Shown: positions 1 to 9,495 of the stretch, one piece after another
Layout: each line of letters begins with the position of its first letter
Position numbering within the stretch: the stretch's first letter is position 1
Notes under the pieces: generated by a model
Seen by the model: only the letters and a program-made list of their open reading frames with translations
Databases searched by the model: none
Told to the model about the DNA's origin: nothing
Assembly: GCA_018828145.1 (NCBI GenBank)
Contig: JAHJWO010000054.1
Coordinates: forward strand, 248,001-312,000
Direction: 5' to 3'
DNA from: Alphaproteobacteria bacterium
GTDB taxonomy: Bacteria > Pseudomonadota > Alphaproteobacteria > Rhizobiales > Devosiaceae
DNA length: 64,000 nucleotides
Program-made: the position numbers and the translations under genes

Positions 1-205
1 TCTCAATGACTGGTCCGTGCCGGAGATCGACGCAGCCATGCGCGCGCTCGCAGAAGCTAAGGGACTCAAGCTCGGCAAGCTGGCGCAGCCGCTGCGCGCC
101 GCCCTCACCGGACGCACCGTTTCCCCGGGCATTTTCGAGGTTATGGTGCTGATCGGACGGGACGAAAGTATGGCTCGTCTCGGGGATCAAATCGGCGCTG
201 TCTAG
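1..205 (+). CDS. gltX: Glutamyl-tRNA synthetase, C-terminal fragment
   Basis: Partial gene; the 5' part lies outside the window and the visible reading frame starts at base 2. The last 67 residues (a [12 protein letters not shown] stretch, then [15 protein letters not shown] and [14 protein letters not shown]) match the anticodon-binding C-terminus of bacterial GluRS, which charges tRNA-Glu for translation and tetrapyrrole synthesis. It ends in TAG about 150 bases before gltA on the same strand, a neighbourhood common in Hyphomicrobiales. A short hairpin follows the stop. Some alphaproteobacteria carry two GluRS paralogues and the fragment cannot tell which this is. Confidence 0.88.
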   Translation, partial: LNDWSVPEIDAAMRALAEAKGLKLGKLAQPLRAALTGRTVSPGIFEVMVLIGRDESMARLGDQIGAV

Positions 206-216
206 TGCTATTAGGA

Positions 217-235
217 GGGTAAGCCTTGCTTACCC
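217..235 (+). terminator. Hairpin after gltX, no clear U-tract
   Basis: GGGTAAGC-CTT-GCTTACCC forms an 8-bp perfect stem 12 bases after the gltX stop. No run of T follows, so it may be a Rho-assisted terminator or an RNA-stability hairpin rather than a classical intrinsic terminator. Confidence 0.4.
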
Positions 236-355
236 ATTGGTTGCCTCGGGCGGGCAAAAGCTGATACCTGTCCAAAGCAGCCACGACTGCCCAGTTTACG
301 GCCCCACCCGACCGAATCTTGCTGTTTGGAACAAGGGGCCTTCGAGGAGAGCTAA

Positions 356-1645
356 ATGACCGATAAAGTCGCCAAACTCGTCATCGGGGACCAGACGCAC
401 GAATTTCCAGTGCTGTCCGGAACCGTGGGGCCGGATGTCATCGACATCAGATCGCTCTACGCCAAGACCGGCATGTTCACCTACGATCCGGGCTTCACCT
501 CGACGGCCGCGTGCGACAGCGCCATCACCTATATCGACGGCGACAAGGGCCAGCTGCTCTACCGTGGCTATCCCATCGAGCAGCTTTCCGAAAAGAGCAG
601 CTATATCGAAGTCTGCTACCTGCTGCTCTACGGCGAACTGCCCAACAAGGCGCAGCTCGAAGAGTTCAGCGAACTGGTGACGCGCCACACCATGGTGCAT
701 GAGCAGATGCACTATTTCTACCGCGGCTTCCGCCGCGATGCGCATCCCATGGCCATCATGACCGGCGTGGTCGGCGCCATGGCCGCCTTCTACCATGACT
801 CCACCGACATCACCGATCCGCAGCAGCGCGAGATCGCCTCGATCCGCATGATCGCCAAGATGCCGACGATCGCCGCCATGGCCTACAAATATTCGGTCGG
901 CCAGCCTTTCGTCTATCCGCGCAACGACCTCGATTACGCGTCCAACTTCCTGCATATGTGCTTCTCGGTCCCGGCCGAGCCCTTCCAGATCAATCCCACC
1001 ATTGCCAAGGCGATGGACCTGATCTTCACCCTGCATGCCGATCACGAGCAGAACGCCTCGACCTCGACCGTGCGCCTCGCCGGCTCGTCCGACGCCAATC
1101 CCTTTGCCTGTATCGCTGCGGGCGTTGCCTGCCTGTGGGGCCCAGCCCATGGTGGTGCCAACGAAGCGGCGCTCAACATGCTCAAGGAAATCGGCACGGT
1201 CGACCGCATTCCCGAATTCATCGCGCGTGCCAAGGACAAGGGCGACAGCTTCAAGCTGATGGGCTTCGGTCACCGCGTCTACAAAAACTTCGATCCGCGC
1301 GCGACCGTGATGCAGAAGACCGCCAAGGAAGTGCTCGACCTGCTCGGTGTGCACAACAATCCGACGCTCCAGGTGGCCCAGGAGCTCGAGAAGATCGCGC
1401 TCGAAGACCCCTACTTCATTGAACGCAAGCTCTACCCCAATGTCGATTTCTATTCGGGCATCATCCTCGAGGCGATCGGCTTCCCCACCTCGATGTTCAC
1501 CGTGCTGTTCTCGGTCGCCCGTACCGTTGGCTGGATCAGCCAGTGGAAGGAAATGATCGGCGATCCGCAAAAGAAGATCGGCCGCCCGCGCCAGCTCTAT
1601 GACGGAGCCCCCGCGCGCGATTACGAAGCGCTCAACGGCCGCTGA
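356..1645 (+). CDS. gltA: Citrate synthase
   Basis: Condenses acetyl-CoA with oxaloacetate to citrate, the entry step of the TCA cycle in the cytosol. The 429-residue length is that of the type II hexameric Gram-negative enzyme. The catalytic triad is visible: His265 in GPAHGGANE, His306 in GFGHRVYKN and Asp364 in NVDFYSG. The ATG at 356 has a GAGGAG ribosome site about 9 bases upstream. Its 3' end overlaps the convergent lpxB by 25 bases, so the last eight codons of each gene are antisense to the other. Confidence 0.97.
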   Translation: MTDKVAKLVIGDQTHEFPVLSGTVGPDVIDIRSLYAKTGMFTYDPGFTSTAACDSAITYIDGDKGQLLYRGYPIEQLSEKSSYIEVCYLLLYGELPNKAQLEEFSELVTRHTMVHEQMHYFYRGFRRDAHPMAIMTGVVGAMAAFYHDSTDITDPQQREIASIRMIAKMPTIAAMAYKYSVGQPFVYPRNDLDYASNFLHMCFSVPAEPFQINPTIAKAMDLIFTLHADHEQNASTSTVRLAGSSDANPFACIAAGVACLWGPAHGGANEAALNMLKEIGTVDRIPEFIARAKDKGDSFKLMGFGHRVYKNFDPRATVMQKTAKEVLDLLGVHNNPTLQVAQELEKIALEDPYFIERKLYPNVDFYSGIILEAIGFPTSMFTVLFSVARTVGWISQWKEMIGDPQKKIGRPRQLYDGAPARDYEALNGR

Positions 1646-2769
1646 TAGTGTGCAAGGACCCGGTCCGCCGGGTCCTGACGAGGAAAGCGGTCTTCGCCGC
1701 GTTCCATAAGGGTTGAAAGCTCGCCAAAGGCCGCAATCTGGTCCTGGCGGGCTTTTTTGTTGTCCAGCAGGTCGCGTACGGCGGCTGTCAGGGCATCCGC
1801 ATCCGGCTGCGCCTGCACCCGCTCGGGCACAGCCCCCCGGCCCAGGATGATATTGGGCAGTGACACGGAAGGCGAGCCCAGCTTGGCGTAGAACCGCGCC
1901 TGATGGCCGTCCATGACGTAGCTGACCACGCTGGGGACCTGCGCCAGCGCCAGTTCCAGCGTCACCGTCCCGGAGACAGCCAGGGCCATGACCGCCTGGT
2001 CATAGAGCTCTCCGCGCGCGGCCCTGTCGGCAACAACGCGCACGGGCACCGCCCAGTTGGCCACTTCACGCTCCAGGCGGGCCTTGAGCGACGGCAGCGT
2101 GGGAATGACCATCCCATCGACGGCGGCATGGCCCGCCAGCCGCTCGGCCACCTGCCGGAACAGCGGCATGTGCCGGCGCAATTCGCCGTCCCGGCTGCCG
2201 GGCAGCAAGACCAGCGGTCCGCGGTCGACTGCTTTTCGGCTCAGGCGCTCACCCAGCACGGGATGACCGACATAACTCGTCGGCGGACCGCCCAGGCGCT
2301 CCATCACCGCCGGCTCGAATGGCAGCACCGCCAGCACCTCCGCAAACAGCGGCTTGAGCTTGGCGGCCCGTTGCGGCGCACGGGCCCAGACGGAAGGGGC
2401 GACATAAAGGATTAGCCGGCCGGCAAATCCCAGCGACTTGAGACGCCGCGCCACGAGCTTGGAAAAGTCCTGGGAATCGACCAGCACGGCAATATCCGGC
2501 TTGGCCTTGCGGATGGCCCGCGCTGTCTGTTCCACGCGCCACAGCAACAGCGGCAGGCGCAGCAGCACATCGCTGATGCCCATCACCGCCAGATCGCTCA
2601 TGGGAAACAGCGAGCGCAGGCCCTCGGCCTGCAGCTCCGTGCCCCCCACGCCGCTGAAAGCCAGCGGCACACGCTGCCTCAGCCGGCGCACCAGATCGGC
2701 GGCAATGCGGTCGCCCGAAGGCTCGCCCGCCAGGATGAACAGCTTGAGCCGGTCGCTTGGCTCGGACAT
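1621..2769 (-). CDS. lpxB: Lipid-A-disaccharide synthase
   Basis: Family 19 glycosyltransferase that joins UDP-2,3-diacylglucosamine to lipid X, giving the lipid A disaccharide at the inner face of the cytoplasmic membrane. 382 residues, normal length. It opens with [18 protein letters not shown] and has the family block LLLLPGSR-type ([16 protein letters not shown]) near residue 190. Its ATG directly abuts the TAG of lpxA, implying translational coupling. It is the last gene of the minus-strand envelope block; lpxI, which often sits between lpxA and lpxB in relatives, is absent here. Confidence 0.96.
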   Translation of the reverse strand: MSEPSDRLKLFILAGEPSGDRIAADLVRRLRQRVPLAFSGVGGTELQAEGLRSLFPMSDLAVMGISDVLLRLPLLLWRVEQTARAIRKAKPDIAVLVDSQDFSKLVARRLKSLGFAGRLILYVAPSVWARAPQRAAKLKPLFAEVLAVLPFEPAVMERLGGPPTSYVGHPVLGERLSRKAVDRGPLVLLPGSRDGELRRHMPLFRQVAERLAGHAAVDGMVIPTLPSLKARLEREVANWAVPVRVVADRAARGELYDQAVMALAVSGTVTLELALAQVPSVVSYVMDGHQARFYAKLGSPSVSLPNIILGRGAVPERVQAQPDADALTAAVRDLLDNKKARQDQIAAFGELSTLMERGEDRFPRQDPADRVLAHYQRPLSAS

Positions 2770-3579
2770 CTACTCTGCGGAATGGCCGTTGCGCGGCATC
2801 AGGATCGGGCGATCCGAAGCGGCGGCAATGAAGGAAACGACGTCCTGCACCAGATGGTCGTCCTTGAACAGCTCGGCGGCATCCTCGACGCGCTCGCGCA
2901 ATGTGCCCTCGCTGGCAAAGATCAGCCGGTAGGCGGCACGCAGCCGATGGATCGCCTCGCGATCGAACTTGCGACGCTTGAGACCCACGAGGTTGAGACC
3001 GGTGAGCGAGGCGCGATTGCCCACGGCCATGCCATAGGGGATCACGTCGCCATCGACCATCGACTGCGCGCCGATAAAGGCATGCGAGCCGATGCGGGTG
3101 AACTGATGGATCACGCAGGTGCCGCCGAAGATCACATTGTCGCCGATCTGGCAGTGACCGGCGATCCCCACATAATTGGCCATGATAACATTGTTGCCGA
3201 TGATGGCATCGTGCGCCACATGTGCGCTCGCCATGATCAGGCAGTCATTGCCGATCCGCGTCTCCATGCCACCACCTTCCGTTCCCGGATTGATGGTCAC
3301 CGACTCGCGGATCGTGCAGCGCTCGCCGATGATCAGACGCGACTCTTCGCCGTGATACTTGAGATCCTGCGGCTTGTGGCCGATCGAGGCGAACGGATAG
3401 ATCTGGCTGCCCGCGCCGACCTCGGTATGGCCGTCGATGGAGACATGCGAGACCAGCTCGACATTGTCATGCAGCACGACATTGTCGCCGACGATGCAAT
3501 AGGGGCCGATCTTGACGCCATTGCCCAGTCGCGCGCGCGGGCCGACAATCGCTGTCGGGTGAACGCTGGGTCCGCTCAC
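2770..3579 (-). CDS. lpxA: UDP-N-acetylglucosamine O-acyltransferase
   Basis: First step of lipid A synthesis: transfers a 3-hydroxyacyl chain from acyl carrier protein to the 3-OH of UDP-GlcNAc. 269 residues with imperfect hexapeptide repeats (left-handed beta helix) through about residue 190 and the usual helical C-terminal domain. The AHVAHD motif puts the likely catalytic histidine at residue 123 (His125 in E. coli). The start is GTG, which overlaps the fabZ stop as GTGA. It belongs to the lpxD-fabZ-lpxA-lpxB operon. Confidence 0.96.
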   Translation of the reverse strand: MSGPSVHPTAIVGPRARLGNGVKIGPYCIVGDNVVLHDNVELVSHVSIDGHTEVGAGSQIYPFASIGHKPQDLKYHGEESRLIIGERCTIRESVTINPGTEGGGMETRIGNDCLIMASAHVAHDAIIGNNVIMANYVGIAGHCQIGDNVIFGGTCVIHQFTRIGSHAFIGAQSMVDGDVIPYGMAVGNRASLTGLNLVGLKRRKFDREAIHRLRAAYRLIFASEGTLRERVEDAAELFKDDHLVQDVVSFIAAASDRPILMPRNGHSAE

Positions 3580-4052
3580 GAATTGGCCTCGATGATCATC
3601 GCGGTGATTTCGGCTTCCGCAATGATCGTGCCATCGACGATCGCTTTGGCCTCATAGCGGCCGACATTGCGACGACGCTGAATCTTGGCGATGTGGAACT
3701 CGATCGTGTCGCCCGGCCCCGCCGGCTTGCGGAACTTGGCTTTGTCGACGCCCAGCATCAGCACGATGTTCTTCTTGCCGCCGCCCGCGTCATGCTTGAT
3801 CACGATGGCCCCGGCCGTCTGGGCCATGCCTTCGATGATCAGCACGCCCGGAAAGATCGGGTTCTCGGGGAAGTGGCCCTGGAAGATCGGTTCGTTGAAC
3901 GTGACATTCTTGATGCCGATGGCAGTCTCGTCGCCGTCGATCTTGATGATCTTGTCGATCATCAGGAAGGGATAGCGGTGTGGCAGGCTCTTGAGGATTT
4001 CGGCAATGCTCATTGCCCCGAGCTCGGTGCTCGTTGGTGCGTTGTCGGTCAT
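3576..4052 (-). CDS. fabZ: 3-hydroxyacyl-ACP dehydratase FabZ
   Basis: Dehydrates 3-hydroxyacyl-ACP in fatty acid elongation and so competes with LpxA/LpxD for the same acyl-ACP pool; its place between lpxD and lpxA is the classic arrangement. Hot-dog fold, 158 residues. The active-site His60 (GHFPENPIFPG) and Glu74 (LIIEGMAQTAG) have the 14-residue spacing known for FabZ. The gene overlaps both lpxD (upstream) and lpxA (downstream) by 4 bases. Confidence 0.97.
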   Translation of the reverse strand: MTDNAPTSTELGAMSIAEILKSLPHRYPFLMIDKIIKIDGDETAIGIKNVTFNEPIFQGHFPENPIFPGVLIIEGMAQTAGAIVIKHDAGGGKKNIVLMLGVDKAKFRKPAGPGDTIEFHIAKIQRRRNVGRYEAKAIVDGTIIAEAEITAMIIEANS

Positions 4053-5077
4053 CCCCGCTTGTCCCCCTTGGAAAGTTTGCGCATCGTGGCGAGTTCACGC
4101 CAAAAATCTCTTATATCCTGAGCTGGCGCACCGGCAAGTTTGCTGCCCGGCGGCCAATCCTTGGTAACGGCGGCACGGCCATGCACCACCGAGCCGGCCC
4201 CGATGGTCAGGTGACCCGAGGTCCCCACCCCACCGCCCAGCAGCACGCCGTCGCCCACCACGGTCGAGCCGGATAACCCGCTCATCGCGGCAATCAGGCA
4301 GTTGCGGCCGATCTTGCAGTTGTGGCCGATCTGCACGAGGTTATCGATCTTGGTGCCTTCGCCGATCATCGTGTCGCCAAGCGCGCCGCGATCGATCGTG
4401 GAATTGGCGCCGATCTCCACCCTGTCCTGTATCAGCACCCGGCCAAGCTGCGGCACCTTGCGGTTGGACTGGCCGAAATCCAGCCAGCCAAAGCCCTCAG
4501 TGCCGATACGGACGCCGGAATGGATGACCACGTCATTGCCGAGATGGGCGCAATCGATGGTGCAATTGGCGGCAATGACGCAGTTGCGGCCGATGGTGAC
4601 CCCGGCCCCGATCACCGTATTGGCGCCGATCACCGTACCCCGCCCGATCTCCACGCCCGGACCGATCACCACATTGGAGCCAGTCAGGACGTCGCGCTCA
4701 AACACCGGCGCCCCAAGATCATCCCGGCCGGCAGCGATGATCGAGCGCGTGTTCGAAGGATAGAGGTAGTCCAACACGTCCGCGAACAGCTGGTGTGGCT
4801 TGTCGCAGACAATGGCCATGCTGTGGGCCGGCACAAGGTCACGCAGCGAGGCCAGCACGATGACCGCGCCCGCCGATGTCGCGCGCAACTGCTCGCCATA
4901 GCTGGAATGGGCCGCCAGGGCGAGGTCGCCGCCGACCGCCAGGTCGAGCTCGGTGACCCCGGATATGGAGAGGTCCGGATCAGCCAGCCCCGCCAGGAGG
5001 TCGCGCCGGTTGAGCTCGGTGAGAATGCTGCCGATAGTGAACGGGCCGGCAAAGCGATGAAAGCGGGTGTCGACCAT
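4049..5077 (-). CDS. lpxD: UDP-3-O-(3-hydroxyacyl)glucosamine N-acyltransferase
   Basis: Third lipid A step: N-acylates the deacetylated UDP-glucosamine intermediate from acyl-ACP. 342 residues: an N-terminal uridine-binding domain to about residue 100, then a left-handed beta helix of hexapeptide repeats from about residue 130. His252 in VQIGHNCKIG corresponds to the catalytic histidine of the family. ATG at 5077 with a weak ribosome site. A strong hairpin with a U-tract lies between it and bamA, so lpxD may have its own promoter or depend on readthrough. Confidence 0.96.
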   Translation of the reverse strand: MVDTRFHRFAGPFTIGSILTELNRRDLLAGLADPDLSISGVTELDLAVGGDLALAAHSSYGEQLRATSAGAVIVLASLRDLVPAHSMAIVCDKPHQLFADVLDYLYPSNTRSIIAAGRDDLGAPVFERDVLTGSNVVIGPGVEIGRGTVIGANTVIGAGVTIGRNCVIAANCTIDCAHLGNDVVIHSGVRIGTEGFGWLDFGQSNRKVPQLGRVLIQDRVEIGANSTIDRGALGDTMIGEGTKIDNLVQIGHNCKIGRNCLIAAMSGLSGSTVVGDGVLLGGGVGTSGHLTIGAGSVVHGRAAVTKDWPPGSKLAGAPAQDIRDFWRELATMRKLSKGDKRG

Positions 5078-5086
5078 CAGTCAGTG

Positions 5087-5133
5087 TCACTTAAAAAGCA
5101 TTGAGCCGCGGCGCTACCGCCCCGCGGCTCAAT
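5087..5133 (-). terminator. Intrinsic terminator or attenuator between bamA and lpxD
   Basis: Read on the minus strand, ATTGAGCCGCGG and CCGCGGCTCAAT form a perfect 12-bp stem with a 10-base loop (5100-5133), followed by GCTTTTTAAG. It sits 23 bases after the bamA stop and ahead of lpxD, inside what is usually one operon. Confidence 0.72.
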
Positions 5134-5155
5134 GAACTGTCTCACGCCACGGCGG

Positions 5156-7276
5156 CTAGAACAAGGTCGACATGGTCAACTGGAAGACCTGGGTGCGGTC
5201 TGCGGTCGACTTGTTCAGCACGTGGGCGAAGTCGCCACGCAGCGGGCCAAACGGGCTGTCCCAGATCAGCGAGGCGCCGATCGAAGTCCGCCATGGCACG
5301 TCGATGCTGTTCGGATCCACGGTATTGCCACCGAGGCGCGGAACATTGACGCCATCAACCCAGGCCGCATCGGCCCAGATCGCGCCGGACACGCCGTAGT
5401 TCTCAGGCAGGCCGGGGATGGGGAACTGGATTTCCGCCGAAGCGCCGGCATAGGCCACCGCACCGAGATATTCACCATTCGCCAGGCGCGGCCCCAGGCC
5501 ACGGCCTTCAAAGCCGCGGATCAGCTGGGAACCCGGGGAGAAGGCTTCCACGGCGTGAACGCCATTGCCACTCAGGTCGTTGATGATGCCAGCCTGGCCA
5601 CGGACGCTGCCGACAATGCCGCTATCGTCAAGCAGGGGCACATAGTAGCGGGCACGCGCTTCACTGCGGATCAGGCTGTGATCCCAACCGACATACTGCT
5701 GGGTGAAGGTCGCATAGAGACCCTCAGTCGGCTTCTTGACGTCGTCCACGCCATTCCAGGTCAGCGTGTAGCCAACGAAGGCCTTGTAGAATTCCTGACC
5801 GTCATTAACGAGCAGGGAGTTGTCGGGGTTGTTGTCCTTGATGACCTTGCGTTCACCGCCGACAAACAGCGTGGCCGAGAGATCGCTGGTCAGCGGCACG
5901 CCGGCACGCAGCTGGCCACCCGTGGACTGCGACCCATAGACGGTCGCGGTATTTTCGTCGTCGATGCGATGATAGACGTCGATACCCGTCGCAACCTTGA
6001 GCCCCATGAAGCGCGGCTCGGTGAACGAGAAGTCGAAGGTACGGCCGGCCTGCGAAGCGCCGATGGCAGCGCGCAGATACTGGCCACGACCCAGGAAGTT
6101 GCGTTCGGTCAGCGACACTTCACCCAGGATACCGTCCTGCGTGGAGTAGCCGGCCGTGGCGCCATATTCACCGGTCGAGGCTTCCGTCACGGCAATGTTG
6201 ATCACCACGCGGTCGGCCGACGAGCCCGGGCCCGTCGTCACGTTGACCGACGAGAAGAAGCCAAGCGCATCGATGTTCTTGCGACCACGAACCACGAGGG
6301 CACGATTGAAGGCATCGCCTTCGGCAAATTCCAGCTCACGGCGGATGACAAAGTCGCGGGTCTTGGTATTGCCGGTGATGTTGATGCGCTCGACATAAAG
6401 GCGTGCACCCTCGTCAACCAGGTAGGTCACGTTGAACGTGCCATTGGCAACGTCGCGATCAAGACGGGCACGGACATCCACGAAGGAATAGCCCTGCACG
6501 GTGGCCTCGTAGGCCATTTCCTCGATCGTTTCCTGCAGATCGGAAACCGAGTAGCTACGACCGTCCGCCGTCTGCACGGTGCCGCGCAGCGCGTCGGTGT
6601 TCAAGCCCGAGATGCTGGTCTCGATGCCGACATTGGCGAATTCGTACTTCTGGCCCTCGTTGATGGTGAAGTTGATGAAATACGCATTGCGCGCTGCATC
6701 ATATTCACCAACCGAGGTGACCTGCGCATCGGGATAGCCCCGGTTCGCGTAATAGAGGCGGATGCGCTCGCGGTCGACGGCAAGCTTCTGCTCGTCGTAG
6801 CTGTCATCCTTGAACAGCCAGCTCAGGATACCCGTTTCCTTGGTGAGCATCGTGCTCTTGAGGCTGTTGCCGGCAAAGGCGTTGTTGCCGGTGAAGTTGA
6901 TCGCAGCGATACCCGCGCGAGTGCCTTCATTGACCACGAAGACGACGCGGACGCGGCCATCGGCGGTGGCTTCAGTGCGCGATGTCACGGAAACGGAAAG
7001 GAACCCGTCGCGGTCATAGGCCTGGCGGATGCTCTCGATATCCGAGGCCACACGCTGCTGCGAGTAGATGCCGGAGGCCGACACATCGACCATGGCGAGG
7101 AGTTGGGAATCCGAGAAGCGGCGATTGCCCTCGAACAGCACGGAACCGACGAGTTGTTCCTGAGCCTGAGCAGTCACAACGCCAAGAAGCGGAATGCTGG
7201 GTCCTGCGAGCGGCGCTGCACCCAGAATCGCAAGCGCCAGAAAAGCGCCGCGCATCAGCTTGGTGGGATGGATCAT
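5156..7276 (-). CDS. bamA: Outer membrane protein assembly factor BamA
   Basis: Core of the beta-barrel assembly machine in the outer membrane. From the chosen ATG (7276) the protein has 706 residues: a signal peptide ending near VVTAQAQ, POTRA domains (starting LVGSVLFEGNRRFSD) over roughly residues 40-385 and a 16-strand barrel. The barrel shows the lid-type motif LIRGFEGRG near residue 590, and the chain ends in aromatic Phe (MSTLF), the usual outer-membrane C-terminal signature. The start is preferred over upstream codons because AGAAGG lies 10 bases before it and the signal peptide begins there. It follows rseP in the canonical order. Confidence 0.96.
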   Translation of the reverse strand: MIHPTKLMRGAFLALAILGAAPLAGPSIPLLGVVTAQAQEQLVGSVLFEGNRRFSDSQLLAMVDVSASGIYSQQRVASDIESIRQAYDRDGFLSVSVTSRTEATADGRVRVVFVVNEGTRAGIAAINFTGNNAFAGNSLKSTMLTKETGILSWLFKDDSYDEQKLAVDRERIRLYYANRGYPDAQVTSVGEYDAARNAYFINFTINEGQKYEFANVGIETSISGLNTDALRGTVQTADGRSYSVSDLQETIEEMAYEATVQGYSFVDVRARLDRDVANGTFNVTYLVDEGARLYVERINITGNTKTRDFVIRRELEFAEGDAFNRALVVRGRKNIDALGFFSSVNVTTGPGSSADRVVINIAVTEASTGEYGATAGYSTQDGILGEVSLTERNFLGRGQYLRAAIGASQAGRTFDFSFTEPRFMGLKVATGIDVYHRIDDENTATVYGSQSTGGQLRAGVPLTSDLSATLFVGGERKVIKDNNPDNSLLVNDGQEFYKAFVGYTLTWNGVDDVKKPTEGLYATFTQQYVGWDHSLIRSEARARYYVPLLDDSGIVGSVRGQAGIINDLSGNGVHAVEAFSPGSQLIRGFEGRGLGPRLANGEYLGAVAYAGASAEIQFPIPGLPENYGVSGAIWADAAWVDGVNVPRLGGNTVDPNSIDVPWRTSIGASLIWDSPFGPLRGDFAHVLNKSTADRTQVFQLTMSTLF

Positions 7277-7449
7277 ATTATTATTGCCTTCTGCGACCAG
7301 GCCCGGAGAATCGCCATGCACAGCGCTCCCCCAAGCTAACTCCATTGCACCGTTTTACCGTCTTTTTAACCAAGGACAAGGCGCAAGCCTCGACGCGGTT
7401 AGCAAATGATTGGTGCTCTTGTATTCCTGCAACACCTTGCGAACCAAGG

Positions 7450-7465
7450 TTAACAGCATGTTAAC
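7450..7465. promoter_or_regulatory. Possible CtrA box upstream of bamA
   Basis: TTAA-CAGCATG-TTAAC matches the full CtrA consensus TTAA-N7-TTAAC and is nearly symmetric. It overlaps the rseP stop codon and lies about 175-190 bases before the bamA start. Binding is an inference from the motif only. Confidence 0.4.
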
Positions 7466-8597
7466 GCAAGATTCCGAAGTGAGCGAAGATCGTATCGTTA
7501 AAGAGCGTGAACACCATGAGCGCAAGCACCAGGGCAAATCCAAATCGGAACCCTATTTCTTGCACCTTCATGCTGAGCGGACGCCCCCTGACGGCTTCAA
7601 CCAGATAGTACAGAAGATGGCCGCCGTCGAGCATGGGTACAGGTAAAAGGTTGAAAATTCCGATATTTAGCGAGAGCAGCGCCGTGAGATTGATCAGGGC
7701 GATAATGCCCAGTGTCGCCACTTCCCCGGAAACCTTGGCGACCTTGACCGGCCCGCCCAGTTGCTCGACGTCGCCGCGCCCGACAAAGAAATCGCCGAGA
7801 AAGGCCGCCGTGCGCTGGATGATGAAGCGAATCTCCTCGACAGTCATGCCGATCGCCTCGACCGGACCGGGTCGATAGAGACTCACATCGGTATCAGCCA
7901 CGTCCCGGCTCACCCCGATTCTGCCGATCTTCTGCATATTGCCGAAGCGGTCTTCGATCTCGGCGACGTCGGGCACCAGCACGATTGTCTCGGCGCTGCC
8001 GCCGCGGTCGAGTTCGATCGTCACCTCACGTGCGGGGCTGGTGGCGACGAGTCGCTGGAAATCCTCGAACCCCCGGACGACATAACCATCCACCGAGACG
8101 ATAACGTCGCCCGGCTCAAGCCCCGCCGCCTCGGCGACCGAGCCGGCAATGACCTCGCCGACGACGGGTGGAATGGTGTAGCGGCCATAGCCCAGCAGCA
8201 GGGCATAGAGGATGACAAAGGTCAGGATGACATTGGCGATCGGCCCCGCAGCCACGACCGCGATCCGCTGCCAGACATTCTTGTTGGCAAACAGCTTCGG
8301 CGCCAGGTCGGGATCGGCATTTGCCACCACATCGGCATCCGTCACGCTGGCCGCATTGGAATCACCAACGAAGCGCACATAGCCGCCCAACGGGATCGCC
8401 GAGATGCGCCAGCGCGTCCCGTGCTTGTCGTTCCAGCCGATCACTTCGCGCCCGAAGCCGATCGAGAAGGTCTGGATCGCCACCCCGTTCCAGCGCGCCA
8501 CCAGATAATGCCCCATCTCGTGCACGAACACGATGACGGTCAGCACCGCCAGGAACGGCACCACATAGGACAATAGCCAGTAGATGAATTCGAACAT
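7461..8597 (-). CDS. rseP: Site-2 zinc metalloprotease RseP (MmpA)
   Basis: Intramembrane M50 protease that cleaves transmembrane substrates such as anti-sigma factors and, in Caulobacter (as MmpA), the polarity factor PodJ. 378 residues with four membrane segments. HEMGH at residues 26-30 gives the zinc ligands; a PDZ domain (VAEAAGLEPGDVIVSVDG) lies near residues 140-220; LDGGHLLYYLVEA near residue 325 holds the conserved LDG third-ligand motif. ATG at 8597. It is directly upstream of bamA. Confidence 0.95.
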   Translation of the reverse strand: MFEFIYWLLSYVVPFLAVLTVIVFVHEMGHYLVARWNGVAIQTFSIGFGREVIGWNDKHGTRWRISAIPLGGYVRFVGDSNAASVTDADVVANADPDLAPKLFANKNVWQRIAVVAAGPIANVILTFVILYALLLGYGRYTIPPVVGEVIAGSVAEAAGLEPGDVIVSVDGYVVRGFEDFQRLVATSPAREVTIELDRGGSAETIVLVPDVAEIEDRFGNMQKIGRIGVSRDVADTDVSLYRPGPVEAIGMTVEEIRFIIQRTAAFLGDFFVGRGDVEQLGGPVKVAKVSGEVATLGIIALINLTALLSLNIGIFNLLPVPMLDGGHLLYYLVEAVRGRPLSMKVQEIGFRFGFALVLALMVFTLFNDTIFAHFGILR

Positions 8598-8634
8598 GGT
8601 GTTCCTTGCTTACGCGGCTGCCCGCGGCATCTGC

Positions 8635-9495
8635 CTACCAGTAGAGCAGTCCTTCGGCGACCGCGCCGTATCCGGCATGCAGCGTCCCCACCAGCAGCAC
8701 GAACAAGATGCCGAATGTGAGGCTGTCGAGCCGATCCATCAGGCCGCCATGGCCCGGGATGATGTCGCCGCTGTCCTTGATCCGGAAATGCCGCTTGACC
8801 GCACTCTCGCTGAGATCGCCCAGCTGGCCCAGTACGCTGATCGTCGCGGACAGCACCAGCCCGATCCACCAGGGCGAATCCGTCACCAGGACCCACACCA
8901 GCAGCCCTGCCCCGGTCCCCAGTGCCAGTCCGCCCGCGGCGCCCGACCAGGTCTTGGACGGCGAAATCTCAGGCGCCAGCTTTTCGCCACCGATCTGTCG
9001 CCCGGTGAAGAAGGCCGCAGAATCCGTCATCCACACCACGGTGCCGAGATAAACTCCTGCCCAAACCCCCGCCACCGTCTCCCCGCGCATGGCCAGCGCA
9101 GCGACGATTATGGCGCCATAGACAATTAGGCCGAGGACCCGCCAAGGCGCTTCCTCGCCCCGCATGGCGATGGCGACGGCACAGGCCAGGCCAATGACCG
9201 TCATCGTCCCCAGCGGCCCAAAGACCGGGTAGATTAGCCCCGATAGCGCCACCAGCCCGATCAGCACCATGCCGCCCGGGGTCAGCGGCGAGCGCGTCAC
9301 CATGGTCTCCCACTCGCGATAGGCGCCGCCGAAGACGGCGCCCACCACGGCGGCAAACACATAGCTGCCGATATAGAGCGCCGTGGCGGTCAGGGTAACG
9401 AGGACGGCTGCCGACAGCAGGCGCGGCCCGAGATCAGACCAGCTACGGCGGCGACCTGGCGCAGGCTCTGTCGCGTGATGGTCCGGATCGCTCAA
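8635..9495 (-). CDS. cdsA: Phosphatidate cytidylyltransferase
   Basis: Makes CDP-diacylglycerol from phosphatidic acid and CTP in the inner membrane, the branch point for all phospholipids. 286 residues, polytopic. The CDS signature is intact around residues 234-260 (SAVKRHFRIKDSGD, then PGHGGLMDRLD), and SPSKTWSGAAGG lies upstream of it. The only start consistent with the N-terminus is TTG, overlapping the uppS stop as TTGA. dxr, which separates cdsA and rseP in several relatives, is missing; only 37 bases lie between the genes. Confidence 0.95.
   Translation of the reverse strand: MSDPDHHATEPAPGRRRSWSDLGPRLLSAAVLVTLTATALYIGSYVFAAVVGAVFGGAYREWETMVTRSPLTPGGMVLIGLVALSGLIYPVFGPLGTMTVIGLACAVAIAMRGEEAPWRVLGLIVYGAIIVAALAMRGETVAGVWAGVYLGTVVWMTDSAAFFTGRQIGGEKLAPEISPSKTWSGAAGGLALGTGAGLLVWVLVTDSPWWIGLVLSATISVLGQLGDLSESAVKRHFRIKDSGDIIPGHGGLMDRLDSLTFGILFVLLVGTLHAGYGAVAEGLLYW

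Noticed and set aside
5132-7339. Plus-strand open frame of 735 codons opposite bamA
   Set aside because: Antisense to a complete BamA; no plausible product.
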